From the NCBI GenBank assembly GCA_037693485.1, contig CM075351.1, positions 74,612,001 through 74,676,000 on the forward strand: a stretch of 64,000 bases of DNA, read 5' to 3'. Positions 11,078 to 22,459 of this stretch are shown here, in pieces. The notes beneath the pieces are model-generated. The model saw only the letters and a program-made list of their open reading frames with translations. It was not told the DNA's origin and made no database searches. How positions within the stretch are numbered: the first letter of the stretch is position 1; each line of letters starts with the position of its first letter. Origin of the DNA: Kitagawia praeruptora. Its lineage: Eukaryota; Streptophyta; Magnoliopsida; Apiales; Apiaceae. The position numbers and the translations under genes are program-made.

Positions 11078-12025
11078 CTAGCTTAAAACCCGTGCGATGC
11101 ACGGATTTTTTAAATATTATATTAGTTTTTATTAATTTGAATTAATTTATTTAAAATATGAATTTTGGAGACTAAAATTTGTGAATGAGATGATGATCAT
11201 AATTATATAAATGTTATCCGTGATATTTCTAGAAAAGCAGTGATTTTATTTTTTTAAAAATAGAAAATGTGATAGATTTTAGTTAAAAAGAAGGAAAGTG
11301 CTTACTTATTAAAAAAATGAAATAGAGAGAAAAAATTATTTGATTAGTTAATAGTAATTATAATATACTTTTTAGTTAGATAAAATATAAAAACTTTTAT
11401 ATTTTATTTCAAAAAAGGAAAGTGCTTATTTATTAAAAAAATGAAAAAGAGAGGTTTTAGTTAGAGAAAATAAAAAAAGGTAACTTGTCTGAAAAAAGGA
11501 AAGTGCTTACTTATTAAAAAAATGAAAAAGAGAGAAAAAATTATTTGATTAGTTAATAGTAATTATAATATACTTTTTAGTTAGATAAAATATAAAAAAA
11601 TTTATATTTTATTTCAAAAAAGGAAAGTGCTTACTTATTAAAAAAATGAAAAAGAGAGGTTTTAGTTAGAGAAAATAAAAAAAGGTAACTTGTTTTGGCT
11701 GAAAAAGGTAACCCGTGATATAATTGGAAAAAGAGATATTTTAGTTAGAAAAAAGCTTAAAGGTAACTGAAAAAATTAATTGATTAATTAATAGTAATTA
11801 TAATATACTTTTTAGTTAGATAATATAAAAGATATTATATTTTATCTGAAAAAGGAAAGTGCTTAATTATTAAAATAAAAGATAATATGTTTAACCTGAA
11901 AGAGAAGTTAGATAAAATATTAAAGAAGATTTTTATTTATAAGTAAGTAAGGGTAAATAAGTAAAATCAATAGGTACCGATCAACCAAACTTTTAATGTT
12001 TCGGAATTTATATAGATAGTATAGA
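11078..12025 (-). mobile_element. Non-autonomous Helitron, array unit 4
   Basis: 3' end CTAG and hairpin at 11078; 5' end TCTATACTATCTATATAAAT at 12025 on the minus strand, followed by T and then by segment A sequence (TTGTGTTTGCC) that matches copy C at 55376. It is the shortest unit (948 bp), with one CCAA instead of a run. Confidence 0.82.
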
Positions 12026-12807
12026 TTGTGTTTGCCTAAATGCAAATATGAATTGTCTTAAAACAAACAGATTTTAAATCAAATAAATAAGATTATTATT
12101 TAAATCTATCCAACTTGAATTCACTTAACATATAGAATTTTACATGAAATTTCATTTATTTCAAATATAAAATAATTAATAAAAATAATTCCAACACAAA
12201 AAAAGTCAAAAATAGTCGCTGTAATTTATCCATCAACAATCTTACCAACAAAGCTATAGAGGTAAATTTTACCATTTTTCTTTGAAAATATTTTACCATC
12301 TTAAGATACAAAATTAGGGAGGTAACCATTGAGAATGTAAAATTAGGGAGTCTAAATGACAAAATTATAAGCGATAATGAGAACAAATTTCAGTTTAGGC
12401 ATATATATTGAAATTTAAATCAAATTCATAATTTCATACTCTTCTTCGTTAACTAGAAACAAAGTATATCGAATTACACATCAAAAAATAAGACAAAGAT
12501 TAAAATGTAACGCATTTTAAAGCTAGAATAAAGTTTAAAATTTGGAGTTTCATATATTTACAATATTAGAGAAAACTAACCAGTAGTGTAACACTTGAAC
12601 TTACACTAGGTACACTAGTTTTTCTTCTCTCTTTTTGGAGGACCACAACACTAGTTTAAACACACCAAATGCAACATTGGACTTCAACATAATTGTTTGT
12701 AATTATGTAACTTGAAACAAACATGCTAGACAACCAAACCGTCCACTGCAGGAGACAAAACATCAGGAACACTTGCATGAAAAGTGAAGCAGCACAAAGT
12801 TTAATAG
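12026..12807. other. 3' flank of F-box gene A, no gene seen
   Basis: AT-rich sequence conserved in copies B and C. It lies downstream of the minus-strand F-box gene and probably holds its 3' untranslated region and terminator. The short frames in it are not conserved in a coding manner. Confidence 0.6.
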
Positions 12808-15800
12808 TTATGGACTAGAAGCTTTCTGAATCTCAGTTATCTTCCCTAGAAAATAAGTCTGCAGATCTTGTAATTTGCTTTTAGCATCATCCATATGAGA
12901 GTCGGTTGCATGTGAAAACCAAATCTGTTCAACAGAGTTCATATGACTCACCAGCCAATTTACGTTAAATCCCCATCCTTGTAAATCAGCGAATTGATCT
13001 TTGTAATCAGTGACAGTATCAGTGTTGAGCTCGGTCAATGAAGTTCTAATAAACTCATTCAGTAAGGTGCATAACATATTCAGCATCACTGTATAAAACC
13101 TCTCGCTTTTGGCCTTAAAGTACTCAAAGGTCTCTGGGTACTTCGTCATGATAAGATCAAGTAGGCCTACAAACTCAGATTTAACTTCATGGCCCTGCCA
13201 TAAGCCAAAATCACTATTTCCTATAGAAGAGCTTGCCCGATCATTGCTTGTCGGAACACCAACCTGTCTCACCCCATTGGTATCTAACATTGAAGTTACT
13301 TTGATCGAAGTTGTCAAGGGCTCATCTAGCATCACCTTTTGGGAGGTCAAAGGGACTGGCACAACTTGATGATTCGCCTTGTTCTAAAAGAAATCAAAGT
13401 GAAATATTCCTTAGCAACATAAACAAAACATCTCTGTATTTATAACATACATAGTTTTAACAAAAAGTCAAGACTGGAAAGTAGTTCGGTACAATAGAGG
13501 ATTTCAGCAATACTACTATTATCGTTCGCAATAAGATTAGACACATGACAAGTTCTAGAAAAAACACTAGATTTGCTCAAAAGGTTTTCTTGGTAAACTA
13601 CTATTATTGTTGGATAATAAGCATGGAAACATACTATCATCTAGTTTTCTAACTGATTTCTCTCTCCAAAACTATTTTTCACTACAAGATATATTTGATC
13701 TCACCAAAAAACAAGAAATCATTGAGTTATCAAGAAGAATAATAATTGATTCATTATATACCTGAGGCAATGTTGTGACGATGGTTGCTCTTGGAGAGCG
13801 AGAAAGTAAGTAGTTTCTTAGAGCACCAGGTAACCTTGACTGTTTATATTCCAGTGGTAGCTTCACAGTCTTCAAGTTAAAGAATGGAGAAGGTAAACTT
13901 GCCAGAAAGTCTGTCGCGGAGAGTGCCTACGTATTAACCAAAGAGGGTTGAAAAAGACAAAACATTAATCATATGAACATTAATATGGATGAGCACTTCA
14001 AAATGCTCATAGAGATATAATAACATGCCAATTTTTTTTTCTTAAGTATATAATTTTGTTGTAAGCGAAGATCATTTCAGAAGATTAGCAAAAAAAAAAT
14101 GGGATCATTTCAGAAGATTTCTCATATCCACTTTATCCATATATCTGTTTTGATCAGGCACGACATCGGTGTGGGCATAAAATCTTAGTTGGATCATTCA
14201 AACTAAAGGACACATTGTCTAGCATAAATAAAAATACAAAATGAAATATAAATAAGGCCCTACAACAGCTTGCCTATACAGCTTTTCAACAGAGAGTGAG
14301 ATCCATGGTTGACTTTTTCTATGATATCCTTTTGCTACAATGCTATGTATTTTTGACATTTACAATTACATGTACTTTTCAAATATATTATACCAAAAGA
14401 CTATCTGTTTATCAAACTAATTTTACAGGTCCCCGGAGGTACTACAATGCGCAACTTTTTTCTTGTTTATGGTGCTGCCTACTTGCCTTTAAAAAGACAC
14501 CTTCATATGCTGGTTTTGAACAGCAACCAAAGAAATTCAAAAAACCCCAAGATAATACTACTTGACATTGAACTGGAGCTCAAACCAGAAAGAGAAAATG
14601 CTGAGATTAGATTAGGTTAATTGGTGTCTCAAAGAAAAACATGTTTTAAGCAGGACATCCCTCACTAAAATATTGCTCCAGTACGCAACACGCTATCCGA
14701 CCCATTGCAGTACTACTTGATTGTTGATGCAGAATGGGATATCATTTACGATAAACTGGAATAATGTGTGGAATGGAGCCAAAATTGTTTTGTCCCGTCT
14801 GGTTATTGGTGATCTAGGAACACAGGTGACATCCTCTTTTACTTTGAGGATAGACAACCAATTATATTTAACTAATCCAACTTGATGCAAATATTAAATG
14901 CCTGAACGCAGACTTATAGTTGCTTAAAGCCCTTTTTTAGTTCATCAAAGTTTCAGTGCAGGTGTTTGATAACAATTCAAGTTGTCTTCTTGGTACAGTA
15001 TGCAGTGTTGAGACATTAGTTGTGCCTGGTACTGCAGTTTCAAGTTCGGCAGAAGACACTTTTTAAAAATATAAAATGATTAAGAAATAAAATTTAACTT
15101 ATGTCTAAGCTTAAATACTGAGTCCCCGAACCTGTGTCAAATTTTGGATTTATAATCAAGAATGGTAAATCTATAACAACTCGTTACTTGGATCCACACC
15201 TGTGTATGACACCCATACCAAGTTCAGGTAACAGAGCATACGATAAAGAGCAAGTTCAGGTAACAGAGAATACGATAAAGAGAAAGTGACATAATTACTT
15301 TCTGTTAGGGAAACTCAAAAATTGAAATGACCGTCTGCCTCTGCCACATAAGTTTGCAAGGAGCATTGAGTACATTTTTTAACTTTAAATTCGGTCAAGT
15401 TGGTAGTTAACTTGGATTGGAATATTAACGCTCAATGGCAATATATGCTTAGTTCGTACTATAATCACGTAAATAAGTACATGTGTTGATTATAAAAGCA
15501 AGAGTAAATTTATGACAGGCATAGTCAAACATAAAAAGCCCTGCTTTTAAAGATGGATAAAGCTAGGCGCTTAGCAACTTGGAGGGTTAGTGACCTAGGA
15601 CATATCAAATTGAATGTATTGGAGGGCCTGATGCATGACTAAATCAAAAATAGTTTAATCAAAAATAGTTAATTAAACTTGTTAAAGATATTAAAGGCAT
15701 GATAAGTAAGTATTTCATCTAGGCTACAACGCAAAAGTTTAAAAAATCAAGTTTAAATACTATCTAAATTTACCAATGACCTCCTGGTCAATCGGTATCT

Positions 15801-17100
15801 CCCTTGCTCCTTCTATGGGATGTGGAGGATTCGAGAGTTTGAATCTTGTCATAGACAAGGTGGGTGTGTGAGTGTGTTTAATTACCAAAAAACAAATACT
15901 ATCTAAAATTTGAGAAGGAGCGTTGCTTATATTATCATGCAAAAAAAAGTAAGAAAAAGAAGTTACCTCAATGCTATCCAAGTCAAGGGTAAGATTCTTG
16001 GCATTACCAAGTCCTGAAAGCATATCTGTAAACAGCCTATAATATTTTTTCCTACACATCCAATCCACGTTCACAAACCAACGGCACAACTTTATATTAA
16101 CATTCTCCAACTCGGGAACTTCAAACGTGATTGGTAAGATACCAAAAGAAGTGAAATTGCAGAGTTTTGGTAACGAAACCTTAATGTCACCATGAAGAGA
16201 ATCTAAGTCTACGATGCTGATATTCAGGTTGAGCAATTGAGGACAGGATATAATATGATGTTCTTTTAGGGATGAACCCGTTAATAACAATGTGAGACTT
16301 TGTAGATTGACAAGTTTAGAAAATAGCTGATTCATATTCATGGGAAAATATATATTTCGTAATTCTAGACTTAATAAAGCTGGGAAGTTCCAAACTTTCT
16401 GGGGCAATCCTCTACATTCAGACAAACAGAGAGTTGTTAAATGAGGTAAACTAAAAGAGAAAGATGATGTTGAAAGATACCAATAATGAAGACAAAGAGT
16501 TCGTAAGGCAGGAAAGCACGTCAAACATGATTCGGGTAAGTTAGGATATAAATTTATTAATGTACCCGGCAGAAAAAGTGGTGACTCCAAGTAGAGATAT
16601 GTCAAGGCAGGTAAATTCCAGCAATCTAATTCCCCTGTAAAGTCTTCAAGTCTGATTTGCAATGTGAGTTTCTTTAACGAGTTAGAGCTCAAGGTGGATA
16701 ACTTATAAGGATTAAGCTGACCTGCTAATTTAATATTCAAGCATTCAACATTGTGATCAATTGCGTAATCAACAAACTGTTTAACTAAATTTTCAAGGGT
16801 TCCGTCCAATAAACTACCCAACTTCAAATGGGAAATACGAGATTCATAGTTTCGACTAGACAAGACATGGCGGATAAAGCCATATGTGTTTTCAGGCGAA
16901 GAGTGTCGGTAGTTACCAAAATTGAGAAAAGGGAGAGTAGTCCAGACAAGCTTCCATCGTTTCGAGAGAACGCTGGTTTGAACTGCTTCTTTTGCATCTA
17001 CAAATGACATGATCTTGTGAAGTAGTTCATCAGGCAATTTGCTGAGTTTATCATCTTCATCTTCAAGAAATCTGACTTTCTTCTTGGCTGGAGACCTCAT
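12808..17100 (-). CDS. F-box/leucine-rich protein A, three exons
   Basis: Exon 1 is 15967-17100, exon 2 is 13762-13926 and exon 3 is 12808-13383, all in phase 0. The introns are GT-AG: donors GAG|GTAACT and CAG|GTATAT, acceptors ACGTAG| and CTTTTAG|. The product is 624 aa. The F-box lies at about residues 18-60 (LSKLPDELLHKIMSF, SVLSKRWKLVWTTLP) and should bind SKP1 in an SCF ubiquitin ligase. Residues of about 100-378 form irregular leucine-rich repeats, the likely substrate-binding part. Exon 2 encodes an FBD-like tail (PSPFFNLKTVKLP, SPRATIVTTLPQ). Exon 3 encodes a 191-residue, mostly helical domain that I do not recognise; it vaguely recalls the C-terminal part of plant MATH/coiled-coil proteins. 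The start is the first ATG before the F-box. Intron 1 (2040 bp) holds an antisense CCT7 fragment. The same exon structure in copy C supports the model. Confidence 0.83.
14429..14825 (+). pseudogene. CCT7 (TCP-1 eta) gene fragment, copy A
   Basis: Plus-strand piece of the gene for chaperonin subunit CCT-eta, inside intron 1 of the minus-strand F-box gene. A first exon (about 14429-14615) follows a TTTTACAG acceptor and encodes PGGTTMRNFFL and YAGFEQQPKKF, then after a frameshift DIELELK and KENAEIRL. An interval that looks like a retained intron follows. A second exon (about 14691-14825) encodes VDAEWDIIYDKLE, a stop, and LVIGDLGTQ, then a GT donor. This copy also has changes near YLPLKRHLH not seen in B and C. 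Retained intron edges show capture at DNA level, not a processed copy. It cannot make a chaperonin. Confidence 0.8.
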
Positions 17101-17193
17101 TTTTCAATCTCTTAAAAAGTTCTTGATTATCACCTTTTATGATTGCTTTTGTGAGAGGAGTGTGAATCTTTAATTGCATGTATGATCAGGAAT

Positions 17194-17204
17194 CATTATA
17201 TAAG
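17194..17204 (-). promoter_or_regulatory. Candidate TATA box of F-box gene A
   Basis: The minus strand reads CTTATATAATG about 95-105 bases upstream of the ATG at 17100. The same sequence is kept in copy C at 61034-61044. Confidence 0.55.
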
Positions 17205-17264
17205 AATTTGTATTTGAGATTTGTTACTAATTTGGCTTGGAGAGGAAAGGGAAAGTTTAGATAG

Positions 17265-17740
17265 GCTCCTTTTTCTTGTTTTTGTCTGGTTTTGTTCTTG
17301 AGTTTTTCATAAATTGTCCTCCTTGTGAGGTGTGCTGGTCCTAGTGGGGTTTTTTCTACCCATTCATTGGGTTTGGTCTCTCTCCTTCTGAAAATTTGGT
17401 TTTATTTTGGCGTGTGTTTTTATTCGGGTTTGCAAATTTGGATTTCCGTGGTTTGGGCTCATTGAGAAAGAGTTATATGGGACTGCAATTTTGGTTGGTT
17501 TTTCGAATACACCATGCTCATCACCACTACGTCAAATCGTTAGATCCCTTCAAGAAAGTTGTTTTATCCAGCGTACTTATGAGGAAGGGACTGTCCCTGA
17601 GAGAAGATCTACTCAACGGTTGTAGTTTCGATGAAGAAAACTTAGATTTAATCTTTGTTATGTGTTTGTTAAACTTCAATTTTCTTTGTAGATGTCGTAT
17701 GACTTTTAATTAATGAACTAATCCCTTTCAAAAAAAAAAA
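17265..17740 (+). mobile_element. Probable retroposed sequence with poly(A)
   Basis: A segment after the end of the duplicated block, finishing in 11 A residues (17730-17740). The end TTAATTAATGAACTAATCCC before the tail is loosely like the end of the LINE at 4710-4731. Two overlapping short frames (105 and 72 codons) match nothing that I know. A 5'-truncated LINE or a SINE-like copy would fit; no target-site duplication was found. Confidence 0.4.
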
Positions 17741-17780
17741 GTAACCCGTTTGATCAGAACCTCTTATTTTCGTGACACAT

Positions 17781-19735
17781 CCTTTATTATAATATCTGAG
17801 TTAGTTAATCAATAGAAAACTATGAATTATTTTATAATCAATCAGAGCTAATTCCTAAATTTTAAACCAATCATATTATCTTAAAATTTTCTTTATTTAC
17901 AATTTCACCCTACTTCATTAATCATGGTTAGTTAACACTACAATAATGATTTTATTAAACATATCCATAAATACATATTTTTTAATATTTACATATCCAT
18001 AAATACATACTTTTAAAATAAAAAATTACTATTTTAATTTAAAATCAATCACGATATACTATTATATATTTTAAATTATATTTCATAACTACTCATTCAA
18101 TAATCAACCACTTTTTTAATATAAAGTCAATCACAATCATATTATCATACATTATAAATTAATTTTCATAATATATATTGTACAATTATAACCGATTTTA
18201 AATAATTATAATATAACTCAACTAGAAATATGAAAAACATCGGATTTGAATCAGATTTCAAATAATTAGGATAATTTCCATACCTTCAAATACTCGATTT
18301 TTTAAAAAGCTCAAAAAAAAATTATTCATAATTTGTTAATAAAAATTATTAATAAATGCATATAAGCCAATGCTACATATATTTTAATTATTTTAATTAT
18401 TAAATCTACGCAAGAAGAGTATTAATATTGGTTGGTGAATAAATTAGCAATCAAAAAATAAAAAATATTTTAGATACAATCAGAATTCACTTCTAAATTT
18501 TCAATCAATCAATCATATACAAATTTTTTATTAATTACCATGCATATTCTAATTTACTAATTGCGGTTAAATTAAATTTAAATATAATAATATCTTGATT
18601 TAATAAATTCGTACATCACTTGGTTTTTTATTTTAAAAAATTACTACTAACCGTAAATAATATTTTCTATAAATCCACATAACGGTAAATTACATATGTT
18701 GGCTATTGTTTTATGGAGAAGCATCTTACGTGGAAAACCACTTATTCCAAACTAATTTCTGATTCTATAACCGAACCAAAGTTCTTTTTTTTTTTTGGTT
18801 TTACAAAAAAAAGACCATATTTTTTTGTTCTACAAAAAAAAATTTGCACCAAATGCTGACGTGGCAACCCTGCTGACGTGGTACTGCCACGTCGCCCAAC
18901 ACATCATCAATGCTGACGTGGTAGTGCCACATCATCGATGGTGTCATCTTTGATGACGTGGCACTGCCACATGGTAATGCCACTCTACATATGTTTATAT
19001 ATCTTTTAATTATGAATTTTTTTTAACATCTTTTATTATAATACTCGAATCTATCTGATATTAGCTAAACAATCGTAAGATTGTCAATTATTTTAGTATC
19101 AATCAGAGTCTAGATCAATTAAACTTAATGTAACAAGTTTCTCTATTGGATATAGATTTACGTTTCAGCCAAAATTAAACTCAACTCAAGTTAAACTCAT
19201 TTACAATAGATTTTTGTTTTTTTTATATCAATTAACTAAATACAATAACTGTTTATATATAAAAAACTAAACATAATAACTACTAATTTTTATTTTAATG
19301 ATGAACTAATAATCAGTTTACATAAAATAAAAATGCCTCAAATAAACAATTCTTACAAACTGAAATAGAATTATTATATCAGTTTAATCATTACAAGAAA
19401 TCTAAGCCCCTTATTCCTTGTTCTCCATCAGACTAGCCAACTTTGATGAACTAAGTGTCCGCATCAATTCTCCTCCTTCTGCTTAAATCATATCAATTTA
19501 GGTTAAGGTACTACTTTGTTTATATTTTATTTCGATTATCCTTTATTTTAATACCTGTGTGTACCCAGGTATACAGTAAGATGCAGTCAGCCAATCAAAA
19601 TATTATGAATTATGTTAGGACTAATCAGAGGTCATTCCTAAATTTTAGACCAATCATATTATATCAAAAGTTTTCCGTATTTATCATTCTCAACCTGTTA
19701 CACTAATCATGGTTAGTTAACAATTCTAATTTAAA
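17781..19735. repeat. Three degenerate copies of an AT-rich repeat
   Basis: Blocks at about 17781-17935, 19026-19110 and 19537-19735 share the phrases CCTTTATTATAATA, ATCAGAG, CCTAAATTTTA, ACCAATCATATTAT and AATCATGGTTAGTTAACA in the same order (the middle one only in part). They are non-coding and probably remnants of one unnamed element. The DNA between them is AT-rich with no gene. Confidence 0.5.
18854..18983. promoter_or_regulatory. Cluster of TGACGTGG motifs
   Basis: Five copies of TGACGTGG or its complement lie within 110 bases: 18857, 18874, 18887 (reverse), 18914 and 18954. They alternate with TGCCAC, making short palindromes. TGACGTGG is a binding core for plant bZIP factors. No gene lies close by, so this may equally be the inside of a decayed mobile element. 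Confidence 0.45.
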
Positions 19736-20846
19736 TATAGTAGTTACTTAATTCAACATATCCATATATTACATATGTTTTTATAACATTAAGCGATTTT
19801 GCAATATTAATTTTTCACTTTTTTTTAGTTACAATTAATAATAATTACATTATTATATTTAGCAAAAAAAATAATAATTACATTATTATATATTACGGAT
19901 CAACAAGGTATAAAACTCTCAATAAAGAGAGATATTTATTAAAAAACAAAGCATAATCAAGGAAAACAATAAAAATGGGGCTTCTCATAACCAAAACGCT
20001 AATGTAAACCCCTAAATTTTAGTTTAATATTTTTTTGGAGCGGAGGATAGGGAATAACAGCTACAACCTTCGTTATAAAAATCACTATTATTGTACATAA
20101 AAAACCATATATTGTTTCTAATAAAAGGGTGTCCTTTTTAATTTTGTATTCTTTAATTAAAGAATAGTATTCAATTTCCATATCCTAATCCAAGATCAGA
20201 CATATTAAATTTGCTTGGTTGGTTGATACTATTTATTTTTAATATCAACAAACCTTAAATATAGGTTTTAAAAACCTTAACAACTTGCTAAATCGTATCT
20301 AAACAAACATAGATATTTATTAACAGTAAACAAAAAAAAATAGGAAGGTTTCAATTTATGTACTCTACTCTTAGTTTTGTTTTGTAGTCTCAATATATAG
20401 TAACATACGTAGATAACTTGGCAGAAAGTTACAATACATTTAATTGTCATTTGTTGCCGTGTATTATTTTCATTTCGTGTAAAAACAAATCGTGTAGTTT
20501 AGTAGCGTTTAATGTTCCAATTTTGATTACACAAAAAATTTTATGTCAGTTTCATGCAAGATCTCAAAGGCACACGGCATGAATATACACAACATAAACA
20601 ATTTGTGAGGTCTACAAAAGCGCTTTCTTCTAATATATGTCGGAAAAATATATTCATTGTCAATGAAAAATGAATTTCATGTTATTAACCCGGTAATTAA
20701 ATTACAAGGACGCATATATTATAATGTGATTACATGTTTATATATTACACATTTGATTTTAGTTTCATGTACAATTTCTATTTTAACATGTTAGTCAAAT
20801 AGAAAAAAATAAGTAATACTCATTTTAAAATATCTTATTATGCCTG
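19736..20846. other. AT-rich spacer, no gene seen
   Basis: Contains only short frames without recognisable protein similarity. Two near-identical phrases AATAATTACATTATTATAT lie at 19848-19895. Confidence 0.6.
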
Positions 20847-21584
20847 TAGGGATGTCACCGAGTTGGATTAGGTCCGAATTTTGTAAAATTCAAACCCATA
20901 TCCAAATATTTTCGAGTTTTAAAAAAATCCAAATCCAAATCCAAAACTCAATATCCAAAACCAAATTCGTCGGGTTCATATTAGATTTGGTTTTTACGGG
21001 GATCCAATAGTCAAATTTAAAATAATTACTACACACAAACAATGCTAAGTATATTTATACAATAATTAAATATTTAAATTATTAAATCAAGTAAATAGTT
21101 AAATTAACATATTATATGAACGGACATGTTAAGTAAAATTTAAATTATGTTTAAAAAATATTTTTTCGTATACATAACAAATGAAAATTTTATTTAAAAT
21201 AAAAGAAATTACATCTTATATATTGCAGAAAACTTGATATTGAGAAATAGATGTTCGATCTAATTGCTAAATTAGTATTGACTATTTCTAATGAAATATT
21301 TAAATAAAAAAAATAAATTATATGTCTTACATGCAAAATATTACATTTAATAATTTCAAATTATGATATTATATTATTTATGTATCAGGTTTCGATATTG
21401 GATCGGGTTTTGGATTTTTGGATTTTAAATCGGATATCGGTTCAGTACAACTGAAATCCAAATAGAACCTATTTCGGGTTTAAAATTTAAATCCAAATCT
21501 AAATAAAAAAATTCGGGTTCTGTATATCCAAAATTTTGAATTACAGATCAGGTACCATCCGATCGAATTAATTTGTCATCTCTA
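20847..21584. mobile_element. hAT-like MITE
   Basis: Imperfect inverted ends TAGGGATGTCA and TGTCATCTCTA (20847 and 21584) resemble hAT termini. Subterminal regions are rich in repeated ATCCAAAT phrases on the left and the reversed pattern (GGATTTTGGATTTTTGG) on the right. The 8-bp flanks differ, so it is either old or mis-bounded. No transposase is encoded. Confidence 0.55.
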
Positions 21585-22429
21585 TTTATTAGTAAAAGAA
21601 AATTAGTATTTAATATAACATATTCTAATAGAAAAAAATCAACACGTGAACTCCCAAACTGAAATTACACATTTTAAGTTATCCTTAAAAACAAGCTGAG
21701 AGAAATCTCCATAAATTCTAACAGTCATCTCTTACTCTAAATACGAGATATATTGGATATGTTTGTTTGATTGATAATGTTTATTTTTCTTAAGTAAATC
21801 ATTCATTAATTAAAAAAACATACAGTATGTAAAAACGATATTGAACGAACACATAGGAACTAGATTAGATGAAAGTTTCCTTTAGCATAACTACGTTCGT
21901 TTAACGAATCTTGCATAGTAGAGATTATTTCTTATATCGCAACATGCAACCCTTTTTTGAGAGACTATATAATGATATATAACGGTTGTGAGAAATAAGT
22001 GTTTATGAATTTCTAAAATGTTTTCAAAAAATTGAATGCGACTCATACAAATTTTTTGAATGAATTAATATAATAAAAATTCTAGAAACTCACAGTACTG
22101 CATATTTAGATTTACCAAATTTCCAAAAGAAAAAAACTTAAAATATGGGTAAAAAAACTTATGAACTTGGTAGAAAGATTGTAAAAAAACGAGAAATATC
22201 AAATGAAAAACAAAATTAAGAAAAAATAAAGAGGGGTTTAAAACGTTTCAGCGAGGGATGTGAATGTTGTGATAATTGTTTGATAATATTAATATAAATG
22301 CAATTGGTATAAATTGACTAATAAGTAATTATATACATAAGTTAATTACATTCTAATGAAATTATCTTCTTTGTTTCTAAATAATGATTAAAAGATTGTG
22401 TTTATATTAATTAATTTATAAATTTTAAC
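21585..22429. other. AT-rich spacer, no gene seen
   Basis: Low-complexity AT-rich DNA. It may be the body of a plus-strand Helitron whose 3' end lies at 22459; no matching 5' TC end was found. Confidence 0.5.
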
Positions 22430-22433
22430 ATTT

Positions 22434-22459
22434 GGTGCGTAGCACAGGTACAACGCTAG
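22434..22459 (+). mobile_element. Helitron 3' terminus (plus strand), relic
   Basis: Hairpin GTGC-GTA-GCAC followed 10 bases later by CTAG and then T, the usual 3' end of a Helitron. The 5' end is not identified. Confidence 0.5.

Larger units (their letters stand above)
4753..17264. repeat. Duplicated segment, copy A
   Basis: The DNA from 4753 matches 54918 onward, and the match resumes after the Helitron array (12026 onward) through the F-box gene to about 17264 (copy C to about 61103). The same order is seen partly in copy B (29803-33283 plus 46022 to about 48940). Copy A alone carries the Helitron array. The stretch 4753-5133 holds no gene that I can see. By eye the copies are roughly 90-95 percent identical in exons; no alignment was run. 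Confidence 0.9.

Noticed and set aside
5134..12025. Regular short repeats that could suggest a satellite array or CRISPR-like array
   Set aside because: Spacing is irregular, units are diverged, and Helitron ends bound each block; this is plant DNA.
12156..12386. 76-codon hydrophobic minus-strand frame (80 codons in copy B at 29709)
   Set aside because: AT-rich 3' flank; its end is not kept between copies and it lacks a sensible start.
13109..13369. Plus-strand 86-codon frame conserved in A and C (also 57129-57389, and a longer form at 33045)
   Set aside because: It is the antisense of exon 3, whose splice sites and phase support the minus strand; its conservation follows from the duplication.
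17396..17713. Two overlapping plus-strand frames of 105 and 72 codons as a possible gene
   Set aside because: No recognisable similarity; they lie in a sequence that ends in poly(A) and looks retroposed.
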